Shown here piece after piece: positions 1 through 4,867 of a stretch of DNA of 5,486 bases. Origin of the DNA: an uncultured Caulobacteraceae bacterium (GTDB lineage: Bacteria > Pseudomonadota > Alphaproteobacteria > Caulobacterales > Caulobacteraceae); NCBI GenBank assembly GCA_946482375.1, contig CAMLRH010000190.1, positions 1 to 5,486 on the forward strand, read 5' to 3'. The notes under the pieces were generated by a model, which was given only the letters and a program-made list of their open reading frames with translations, was not told the DNA's origin and did no database searches. Every line of letters starts with the position of its first letter. Positions within the stretch are counted from its first letter, which is position 1. The translations under genes and the position numbers were made by a program.

Positions 1-231
1 CAGGCGGGCCATCCTTCGCGTCTGCCGAAAGCCTGGACCGGGGCAGACGTTCGCGCCCGTGTGGTCGCGGAACTGACGGCGGCGCGGGCCGAACTGAGGC
101 GTCTCCCGATCGCGGCGTTTCCGGCGGTCGCCTACGCGGCGCTGGCGCAGCCGTACTCCCGGGGCGCCAATCCCGGTGGGTTGCGCAAGCGGATCGGGGT
201 GACGATGGCGGTGCTGCGCGGGCGGCTCTAG
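1..231 (+). CDS. Squalene/phytoene synthase family protein, C-terminal fragment
   Basis: Frame 1 is open from the window edge to a TAG at 229-231, giving the last 76 residues of a protein whose start lies outside the window. The visible tail has an Ala/Arg-rich helix (about residues 17-36), then a segment reading FPAVAYAALAQPYSRG (about 42-57) and a terminal basic stretch ending VLRGRL. This combination of a proline-led helix, an A-x-PY-x-RG segment and a final 'LRGRL' resembles the C-terminal helices of alphaproteobacterial squalene/phytoene synthase-like proteins. That family condenses prenyl diphosphates or, in NDUFAF6-like branches, acts as an assembly factor. The Asp-rich catalytic motifs would lie upstream, so enzyme activity cannot be judged. 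The coding frame is secure; the family call rests on a remembered pattern. The gene converges on the hemerythrin gene and their stop codons overlap. Confidence 0.55.
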   Translation, partial: QAGHPSRLPKAWTGADVRARVVAELTAARAELRRLPIAAFPAVAYAALAQPYSRGANPGGLRKRIGVTMAVLRGRL

Positions 232-758
232 CGCTTTCGACCCGAGACGTAGCGGCCCACAAGGATGGCCGCCGGGTAAAGGATCTCCTCTTCCATCTTC
301 GCGTGGGCCGCCAGTCCATGCGCAAACGCGACATAGTCCGGCCGGTTGGCGGCGCGCGCGGCGGCCTCGAAGCGCTCACGCGCCGCGGCGACGGCCTTGT
401 GCTCCTCGAGCATCCGCGGGAGTTCGCGTTCGAGCGCCTGCGTCATCGGCAGCACCTGGCGCATGTTCGCCGTCACAGGCCCGTGGGCCAGAGGCTCCAG
501 CAAGGAGAGCGGGGGGGTGGCGATCTCCTCCTCGCGCTTGAAGTGCGGGCCAAGTGCGGCCTCCAGCGCCCGGGCGGCTTCGCCGAGGTCGCCGGGTTCG
601 GCCGAGGCGCGTTCAAGCGTCTCGTGCAGCTCGCGGTGCTCGGTGGCGATCGAGGCGGGCGTGGCGAAGAGGTCTGCCTCTCCCGGGTGAGGCGCCGGAT
701 TGGCGAGTACGGGCGTCGGCGCCAGCAGCGCCATAGCAACGAAGGTCCTGAGGGACAT
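228..758 (-). CDS. Exported hemerythrin-like (HHE cation-binding) protein
   Basis: This 176-residue protein probably binds a non-haem di-iron centre and may sense, carry or scavenge O2, NO or reactive species. The N-terminus looks like a Sec signal peptide: Arg4, a short hydrophobic core at 5-13 and a VLA-N site near residue 19, so the mature protein would be periplasmic. The rest is largely helical, with His/Glu ligands in the four-helix hemerythrin order: H41 (with H45) in TEHRELHE, H72-x3-E76 in HFKREEE, H120 in EEHKAV, and H152-x3-E156 in HAKMEEEILYP. The ATG is preceded by GGAGG with 6-nt spacing, which fixes the start. It lies 65 bp downstream of trmFO on the same strand and may be co-transcribed with it. 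Its stop overlaps that of the convergent upstream gene. Most bacterial hemerythrin-domain proteins are cytoplasmic, so the signal peptide is notable. The domain call is firm; the physiological role is open. Confidence 0.85.
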   Translation of the reverse strand: MSLRTFVAMALLAPTPVLANPAPHPGEADLFATPASIATEHRELHETLERASAEPGDLGEAARALEAALGPHFKREEEIATPPLSLLEPLAHGPVTANMRQVLPMTQALERELPRMLEEHKAVAAARERFEAAARAANRPDYVAFAHGLAAHAKMEEEILYPAAILVGRYVSGRKR

Positions 759-762
759 GGCG

Positions 763-784
763 ATCCTCCATTTGCCCGGAGGAT
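763..784 (-). promoter_or_regulatory. Inverted repeat that can mask the hemerythrin ribosome binding site
   Basis: ATCCTCC at 763-769 and GGAGGAT at 778-784 (read on +) form a perfect 7-bp inverted repeat around an 8-base loop. In the - strand mRNA the upstream arm reads AUCCUCC and the downstream arm reads GGAGGAU. The downstream arm is the Shine-Dalgarno sequence of the hemerythrin gene, ending 4 nt before its ATG. The folded leader would hide the ribosome binding site. The repeat is visible directly; translational control is inferred. It could instead be a DNA operator for a dimeric repressor. Confidence 0.5.
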
Positions 785-796
785 GGGCCGCTTAGC

Positions 797-821
797 CTTG
801 TAGCGCCTTGATCCGGCGCAA
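797..821 (-). promoter_or_regulatory. Weak candidate promoter for the hemerythrin gene
   Basis: In the 65-bp gap after trmFO, the - strand carries GCTACAAG (804-797), matching 7 of 8 positions of the Caulobacter -10 consensus GCTANAWC. A possible -35, TTGCGC (821-816), lies 13 nt upstream, which is at the short end of accepted spacing. Transcription would start near 790, giving a leader of about 30 nt made up almost entirely of the hairpin at 763-784. The same stretch also contains a 5-bp GC stem (803-807 with 815-819) without a T run, so it is not a convincing terminator. Co-transcription from trmFO remains equally possible. Confidence 0.25.
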
Positions 822-823
822 GC

Positions 824-2215
824 CTATTCAGCGGCCTGCGCCACGCCCGCGCCCAGCCATTTGTCGAGATCGGTCAACGCCCGGACGCTCATCAGCCGCT
901 TCTTTGCGCGGCCGCGTTCCTTGAGAGGGATCTTGCGCCCGTCTGCATCCACCTTCGGCGCCTCGAGCGGGGGTAGCAGGCCGTAGTTGATGTTCATGGG
1001 CTGGAAGGCGTCGCCGACATGGCCGCCGGTGATGTGGTTGACCAGCGCGCCGAGCGCCGTGGTGGCGGGCGGCGCCTCCAGCGGCCGGCCCAGGCGCTCG
1101 GCGGCGGCGAGGCGGCCGGCGAGAAGGCCGATGGCGGCGCTTTCGACGTAACCTTCGACGCCTGTCACCTGCCCGGCGAAGCGCAGGCGAGGCTGGGCCC
1201 TCATCCGTAGTTGCCGGTCGAGCAGGCGCGGCGAGTTGATGAAGGTGTTGCGGTGCAGGCCGCCGAGCCTCGCGAACTGCGCGTCCCGCAGGCCGGGGAT
1301 CATGCGAAAGATGTCGGTCTGGGCGCCGTGCTTCAGCTTGGTCTGGAAGCCCACCATGTTCCACAGGGTGCCGAGCGCGTTGTCCTGGCGCAGCTGGACG
1401 ATGGCGTGGGCCTTCACCGTCGGATCGCGCGGGTTGGTCAGGCCGACGGGTTTCATCGGCCCGTGGCGCAGCGTCTCGCGCCCGCGCTCGGCCATCACCT
1501 CGATGGGCAGGCAGCCGTCGAAGTAGGGGACATTCTCCCACGCCTTGAACTCGGACTTCGGGCCCGCCAGCAAGGCGTCGATGAAGGCCTCGTACTGCTC
1601 GCGGTTCATCGGGCAGTTGATGTAGGCCGCCGCGTCGCCGCCCGGGCCCTCCTTGTCGTAGCGCGACTGGCGCCAGGCGATGTCCATGTCGATGGACTCG
1701 AAGTGCACGATGGGCGCGATGGCATCGAAGAAGGATAGGCTGTCCTCGCCCGTCAGCTTGAGGATCGCATCGGCCAGCGCCGGCGAGGTGAGGGGGCCGG
1801 TGGCGACGATGCAGCTGTTCCAGTCGGCGGGCGGCAGGCCCGCGACCTCGCCGCGCTCGATGGTGACGAGCGGATGCGCCTCGAGCTTTGCCGTCACCGC
1901 CGCCGAGAAGCCGTCGCGGTCGACCGCCAGCGCCCCGCCCGCCGGCACCTGGTGGGCGTCGCCGCTGACCATGATGATCGAGCCGCAGCGGCGCATCTCG
2001 GCGTGCAGCAGGCCAACCGCATTGTGCTCCCAGTCGTCGGAGCGGAAGGAGTTGGAGCAGACGAGCTCGGCCAGCCCGTCGGTCTGGTGGGCGTCGGTCC
2101 CGCGCACCGGCCGCATCTCGTGCAGCACCACGGGAACGCCAGCCTGAGCGATCTGCCAGGCTGCCTCGGAGCCGGCCAGCCCGCCGCCGATCACATGGAT
2201 GGGTGAAAGCGCCAT
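824..2215 (-). CDS. trmFO: Methylenetetrahydrofolate-tRNA-(uracil-5-)-methyltransferase TrmFO
   Basis: TrmFO is a cytoplasmic flavoenzyme that uses 5,10-methylenetetrahydrofolate and FAD/NAD(P)H to make 5-methyluridine at position 54 of the tRNA T-loop; S-adenosylmethionine-using TrmA does this in many other bacteria. The protein has 463 residues, normal for the family. The N-terminal dinucleotide fold is clear: [12 protein letters not shown] at 8-19 followed by VVLHEMRP at 29-36. C53 in [10 protein letters not shown] matches the active-site cysteine position known in Bacillus TrmFO, and C235 in [12 protein letters not shown] is the probable second conserved cysteine. Other family blocks are [13 protein letters not shown] (200-212), a GFQTKLKHG segment, HRNTFINSP, and [16 protein letters not shown] near the C-terminal FAD contact. 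An in-frame TAG at 2225-2227 only three codons upstream of the ATG rules out a longer N-terminus. No Shine-Dalgarno sequence precedes the ATG, consistent with leaderless expression. The hemerythrin gene follows on the same strand. Confidence 0.97.
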   Translation of the reverse strand: MALSPIHVIGGGLAGSEAAWQIAQAGVPVVLHEMRPVRGTDAHQTDGLAELVCSNSFRSDDWEHNAVGLLHAEMRRCGSIIMVSGDAHQVPAGGALAVDRDGFSAAVTAKLEAHPLVTIERGEVAGLPPADWNSCIVATGPLTSPALADAILKLTGEDSLSFFDAIAPIVHFESIDMDIAWRQSRYDKEGPGGDAAAYINCPMNREQYEAFIDALLAGPKSEFKAWENVPYFDGCLPIEVMAERGRETLRHGPMKPVGLTNPRDPTVKAHAIVQLRQDNALGTLWNMVGFQTKLKHGAQTDIFRMIPGLRDAQFARLGGLHRNTFINSPRLLDRQLRMRAQPRLRFAGQVTGVEGYVESAAIGLLAGRLAAAERLGRPLEAPPATTALGALVNHITGGHVGDAFQPMNINYGLLPPLEAPKVDADGRKIPLKERGRAKKRLMSVRALTDLDKWLGAGVAQAAE

Positions 2216-2221
2216 GGCGGG

Positions 2222-2251
2222 GTTCTAGCGACCCGCGCCCGGCGACGCCAT
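2222..2251 (-). promoter_or_regulatory. Predicted trmFO promoter giving a leaderless mRNA
   Basis: Reading the - strand, GCTAGAAC at 2229-2222 matches the Caulobacter housekeeping -10 consensus GCTANAWC at every position. A -35-like ATGGCG lies at 2251-2246, separated from the TAGAAC hexamer by 18 nt. Exactly six nucleotides (2221-2216) separate the -10 hexamer from the A of the trmFO ATG at 2215, so the expected +1 is that A itself. The absence of any Shine-Dalgarno sequence fits. The element match is seen in the sequence; the transcription start is inferred. Confidence 0.5.
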
Positions 2252-2256
2252 TGGCG
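2246..2256. promoter_or_regulatory. 11-bp dyad CGCCA-T-TGGCG at the centre of the divergent promoter region
   Basis: A perfect 5-bp inverted repeat around a single T lies between trmFO and the first membrane gene. It covers the candidate -35 of both divergent promoters: ATGGCG on the - strand and TTGGCG on the + strand. It could be an operator affecting both directions, or simply the two -35 elements back to back. The arms are short for a regulator site. Confidence 0.25.
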
Positions 2257-2279
2257 CGACCGTAGAGTCCGCGTTAGGC
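2251..2279 (+). promoter_or_regulatory. Candidate promoter for the membrane-protein/sulfotransferase unit
   Basis: TTGGCG (2251-2256) and TTAGGC (2274-2279) are separated by 17 bp, a standard sigma-70-type spacing. The -35 matches TTGACG at five of six bases, but the -10 is poor. Transcription would start near 2286, about 26 nt before the ATG at 2312. This is the best-placed candidate in the 96-bp gap, but it is weaker than the trmFO promoter on the other strand. Confidence 0.3.
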
Positions 2280-2311
2280 TCGCTCCGGGCTGTGAGAATT
2301 CGGGGGCGAGA

Positions 2312-3241
2312 ATGGCGAGCATTCCGGTCGGCGAGGCGGCGTTCGAGGGCTTTCGCGTCGTGGCGCGCAACCCGCTGGCGGTGCTGATGTGGGGTCTGGC
2401 GCTGTTCGTGCTGGCGGTGCTGCCGTTCCTCGGGGCGTTCAGCCTGCTCGCCTCCAGTTTCGGCGATCTGCTCCGGCAGGCGGCGGAAGACGCCGAACCC
2501 TCGTTCGAGGAGGCGATGCGACTGCAGTTCCAGATGATGGCGCTGAACCCGCTGCTGATGATCCCGTCGTTGATCAGCCGGGTCGTACTGACCTGCGCCA
2601 TCTTCCGAGCCGTGCTGCGACCGGAGGACAACCGCTTCTTCTATCTGCGCCTGAGTGTGACCGAGTTGCTGGTGGGCGCCGTCTTCCTCGCGCTGATGAT
2701 GGTGTTCTTCGCCCTCTTCTTCGCCGCCATCCTGTTGGGCGTCGGTGTGACCCTGACGACATGGGCGGTTTCGGAAGCTGCGGGTGTTGGTGTGGCGATC
2801 ATCCTGGTTGTCGGTCTGTTGGGCGGCGTGATCTGGCTGGCGCTGCGCCTGTCCATGGCCATGCCGATGACATTTGCCGAGCGGCGGTTCCGCTTCTTTG
2901 AGTCCTGGGAGCTGACGCGCGGCCATGTGCTGAGCCTGCTGCTGCTAGGTCTGCTGACGGTGGTCATCGTCTGGCTGCTGGAGATGGTGCTGGTCATGCT
3001 CTTCTTCGCCGCCGTGCTACCGTTCGCGGCTGGCGGAGCGTTCAACGAGGGAGCCATCACGGCCTTCTTCAGCCGGCCCATGGGCGAATGGATGGCCGAC
3101 CTTGCTCCCTGGCTGCTGATCGGGGGGCTGGTTTTCTCCGTGATCGGGGCCGTCTTCTACACGGTGATCACCGCCCCCTGGGCGGCGGCCTATCGCGCGC
3201 TGGCGACGCCCGCGGCGGATGCGGCGCAAAGTCCAGCCTGA
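2312..3241 (+). CDS. Six-helix membrane protein of unnamed family (paralogue 1)
   Basis: I do not recognise a named family. This 309-residue protein is strongly hydrophobic, with about six likely membrane segments near residues 22-46, 76-99, 117-149, 158-184, 204-239 and 263-290. It has no signal peptide or enzyme motif that I can identify. Soluble parts contain LRPEDNRFFYLRL (102-114), PMTFAERRFRFFESWELTRGH (185-205) and a C-terminal APWAAAYRAL (288-297). The same three blocks occur in the same order in the protein encoded at 3335-4240, so the two are ancient tandem paralogues. The N-termini also align (AAFEGFRVVARNP here, AALEGFRIARERP there), which supports the ATG start. The ribosome binding site is weak (GGGGGCGAG, 2302-2310) and lies in a possible hairpin. 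It is the first gene of a + strand unit diverging from trmFO. A role in transport, envelope assembly or scaffolding is possible but unsupported. Confidence 0.85.
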   Translation: MASIPVGEAAFEGFRVVARNPLAVLMWGLALFVLAVLPFLGAFSLLASSFGDLLRQAAEDAEPSFEEAMRLQFQMMALNPLLMIPSLISRVVLTCAIFRAVLRPEDNRFFYLRLSVTELLVGAVFLALMMVFFALFFAAILLGVGVTLTTWAVSEAAGVGVAIILVVGLLGGVIWLALRLSMAMPMTFAERRFRFFESWELTRGHVLSLLLLGLLTVVIVWLLEMVLVMLFFAAVLPFAAGGAFNEGAITAFFSRPMGEWMADLAPWLLIGGLVFSVIGAVFYTVITAPWAAAYRALATPAADAAQSPA

Positions 3242-3320
3242 TCGGCGCTAAAGGCCATCGCCTTCCCGCATGAACACGGCATAGTCTCGTCTCGGGACAG
3301 CGGTCGCCGAACGCGGCCTG

Positions 3321-3328
3321 AGGGAGAG
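3321..3328 (+). promoter_or_regulatory. Ribosome binding site that sets a TTG start
   Basis: AGGGAGAG lies 6 nt before the TTG at 3335-3337. The good spacing, with the N-terminal alignment to the upstream paralogue, makes this TTG the likely start. The rest of the 93-bp gap (3242-3334) shows no clear promoter or terminator, so the two membrane genes are probably read as one transcript. Confidence 0.6.
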
Positions 3329-3334
3329 TTATCT

Positions 3335-4240
3335 TTGAGCACCTTTTCGCCGACCGACGCCGCGCTGGAGGGCTTCCGCATCGCCCGCGAGCGGCCGCGG
3401 GTCATCCTGGTCTGGGCCGTGGTCAACCTGATCATCAGCGTGGTGATGGCGCTGGTGCTGGTCAGCGCCTTCGGCCCCACGCTGGTCGAACTGGAGGCGA
3501 TGAGCCAGCAGGGCTCCGAGGACCCCGCGCAGGCGCTGGCCATGTTCGAGCGATTGGCTCCGCTTTACGCCCTGATGATCCCGGCCGGGTTGTTGGTGAT
3601 CGCGGTGACCAGCGCGGCGGTCTACCGGATCGTGCTGCGGCCGGAGGACGACCGCTTCGCCTATCTGCGGCTGGGGGCCGACGAGCTTCGGCTCGTGGGT
3701 CTGATGCTCATCTACCTGGTGCTCGCCATCGGCTTCACCTTCGTGGTGACGCTCGCCGCCGGGCTGCTGGCGGCCGGAGCGTCGATGCTGGGCGGCGGCG
3801 CGGGCGCGCTGATCGGCGTGCTCATCGGGATCGGCACGCTGGCCTTCATGATCTTCGTCATGGTGCGGCTGTCGCTGGCCGGGCCGATGACCTTCGCGCA
3901 GGGCCGGCTCAAGGTGTTCGAGTCCTGGCCGCTGACGCGCGGCCACTTCTGGCGGCTGCTGGGGGCCTACGCGCTGGCGCTGGCGCTGACCTTCGTGGTG
4001 CTGCTGCTGGCGCTGGTCATCTACGCCGCGCTGGCCGCCATCACGGCGGGTGGGGATCTCAGTGAGGTCGGCCGGGTGTTCGCGCCGGACATGAGCTCCG
4101 CCGGCGCCTACTTCACGACCTCTATGGTCATCTACCTGCTGTTCGGGGCGTTCCTCGGCGCCGTGCAGAACGCGGTGCTCTACGCGCCGCCGGCCGTGGC
4201 CTATCGCGCGCTTTCGGGAGGTGAGGACCGTGCCGCTTAA
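3335..4240 (+). CDS. Six-helix membrane protein of unnamed family (paralogue 2)
   Basis: This 301-residue polytopic membrane protein is a paralogue of the one encoded at 2312-3241. Likely membrane segments lie near residues 23-46, 76-97, 118-149, 154-183, 206-238 and 260-288. Shared blocks are LRPEDDRFAYLRLGADEL (101-118), PMTFAQGRLKVFESWPLTRGH (184-204) and APPAVAYRAL (284-293). The conserved charged and aromatic residues cluster in the loops after the second and fourth helices, so these loops probably carry the function, perhaps on the same face of the membrane. Helix residues have diverged far more than the loops. The start is TTG, backed by AGGGAG at 3321-3326 and by the N-terminal match to the paralogue. 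The last 11 nt overlap the sulfotransferase-like gene, whose ribosome binding site lies inside this coding sequence. The coding call is strong; the function is unknown. Confidence 0.85.
   Translation: MSTFSPTDAALEGFRIARERPRVILVWAVVNLIISVVMALVLVSAFGPTLVELEAMSQQGSEDPAQALAMFERLAPLYALMIPAGLLVIAVTSAAVYRIVLRPEDDRFAYLRLGADELRLVGLMLIYLVLAIGFTFVVTLAAGLLAAGASMLGGGAGALIGVLIGIGTLAFMIFVMVRLSLAGPMTFAQGRLKVFESWPLTRGHFWRLLGAYALALALTFVVLLLALVIYAALAAITAGGDLSEVGRVFAPDMSSAGAYFTTSMVIYLLFGAFLGAVQNAVLYAPPAVAYRALSGGEDRAA
4216..4226 (+). promoter_or_regulatory. Strong internal Shine-Dalgarno for the sulfotransferase-like gene
   Basis: GGAGGTGA at 4217-4224 is an eight-base match to the anti-Shine-Dalgarno end of 16S rRNA. 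Its GGAGG core sits 8 nt before GTG 4230-4232, near-ideal spacing, and overlaps the earlier GTG at 4221. This makes 4230 the better start. The site is inside the end of the upstream membrane gene, so translation of that gene should keep it accessible. Confidence 0.75.
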
Positions 4241-4859
4241 GGTCATCGGCGCGGGGCTTGGCCGCACCGGCACCCTGTCGCTCAAGTTCGCGCTGGAGCA
4301 GCTGGGCCTCGGACGCTGCTACCACATGATGGAGGTGTTCGGCATTCCGGCCGCGCCGGGGCAATGGAGCCGCGCGGCCGATGGCCTGCCGGTGGACTGG
4401 GACGAGGTCTTCGACGGTTTCGGCTGCACGGTCGATTGGCCGTCGGCGGAGTTCTACAAGCAGCTCGCTGACTACTATCCGGACGCGAAGGTCATCCTGA
4501 CCGTGCGCAATCCCGATAGCTGGTACCGGTCCACGCAGGAGACCATCTTCCGGGAGGGCAACCACGAGGGCGCGAACCCCGAGTGGCTGGAAATGGTGCA
4601 GAAGGTCATCGGCCGAAAGTTCAGCGGCGACCTGCATTCCCGCGAACACTGCATCGCCGTCTATGAAGCCCACAACGACGAGGTCGCCCGCACCATCGCC
4701 CCCGACCGCCTGCTGGTCTACGAACCGGGGCAGGGGTGGGAGCCGCTATGCCGCTTCCTGGGCGTGCCGGAACCCGACGCGCCCTATCCGAAGGTGAACA
4801 CCACCGACGAGTTCAAGGCGCGCATCGTCGAGGGCAGGGGACATGCCCCGGCGCCCTGA
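4230..4859 (+). CDS. Sulfotransferase family protein (Sulfotransfer_4-like)
   Basis: With the GTG at 4230 as start, the protein has 209 residues. The N-terminal VIGAGLGRTGTLSLKFAL (5-22) is the 5'-phosphosulfate-binding loop of PAPS-dependent sulfotransferases in the G-x-G-R-T-G-T-x-S-L-K form. VILTVRNPDSWYRS (88-101) matches the 3'-phosphate-binding block, with R93 and S97 the expected contacts. The C-terminal half has RLLVYEPGQGWEPLCRFLG (160-178) and PYPKVNTTDEF (185-195), typical of the Sulfotransfer_4 group. These proteins would move sulfate from PAPS to a hydroxyl or amine; substrates are unknown for nearly all bacterial members. No signal peptide or membrane helix is visible, so it should act in the cytoplasm or at the inner membrane face. 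It overlaps the second membrane gene by 11 nt, so the products are probably made together. A GTG at 4221 would add three residues but overlaps the ribosome binding site. The family is fairly sure; activity is not. Confidence 0.85.
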   Translation: MPLKVIGAGLGRTGTLSLKFALEQLGLGRCYHMMEVFGIPAAPGQWSRAADGLPVDWDEVFDGFGCTVDWPSAEFYKQLADYYPDAKVILTVRNPDSWYRSTQETIFREGNHEGANPEWLEMVQKVIGRKFSGDLHSREHCIAVYEAHNDEVARTIAPDRLLVYEPGQGWEPLCRFLGVPEPDAPYPKVNTTDEFKARIVEGRGHAPAP

Positions 4860-4867
4860 GCGTCAGG
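4855..4867. repeat. Dyad CCTGA-GCG-TCAGG spanning two convergent stop codons
   Basis: A perfect 5-bp inverted repeat with a 3-base centre covers the end of the sulfotransferase-like gene and the end of uvrA. The left arm contains the TGA at 4857-4859 and the right arm contains the - strand TGA at 4865-4863. It could form a short hairpin in both transcripts, but it has no T run on either side, so it is at best a weak bidirectional terminator. Confidence 0.35.

Noticed and set aside
511..517. Run of seven G within the hemerythrin gene as a phase-variation tract or frameshift
   Set aside because: The frame is intact, with ligands on both sides, and seven bases is short for slippage control. It is worth remembering only as a possible sequencing weak point.
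769..771. ATG just upstream of the hemerythrin start, in another frame, as a leader peptide start
   Set aside because: It has no ribosome binding site of its own and runs out of frame into the hemerythrin gene; the frame looks fortuitous.
303..803. A 166-residue + strand open frame antisense to the hemerythrin gene
   Set aside because: Arg/Gly-rich shadow without recognisable domains; the - strand frame has a signal peptide, ribosome binding site and di-iron ligands.
803..819. Terminator after trmFO (GCGCC-N7-GGCGC)
   Set aside because: The stem is only 5 bp and neither strand has a following T run; part of it overlaps a candidate -10 element.
1211..1738. Open frames on the + strand across trmFO, and a second - strand frame at 828-1541
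   Set aside because: They are shadows of trmFO, whose own frame carries every family motif from end to end.
2225..2926. A 233-residue open frame on the - strand antisense to the first membrane gene
   Set aside because: Low-complexity HQR-rich shadow of the membrane gene, also crossing the promoter region; no domain visible.
4221..4229. Earlier GTG start for the sulfotransferase-like gene
   Set aside because: It overlaps the Shine-Dalgarno itself; the GTG at 4230 has the site at an 8-nt distance and gives the usual short N-terminus before the phosphosulfate-binding loop.
3329..4285. A 318-residue open frame on the - strand antisense to the second membrane gene
   Set aside because: Its translation is dominated by H, Q, R, P, G and D in low-complexity runs, as expected from the antisense frame of a GC-rich membrane-protein gene. 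The + strand frame has helices and motifs shared with its paralogue.
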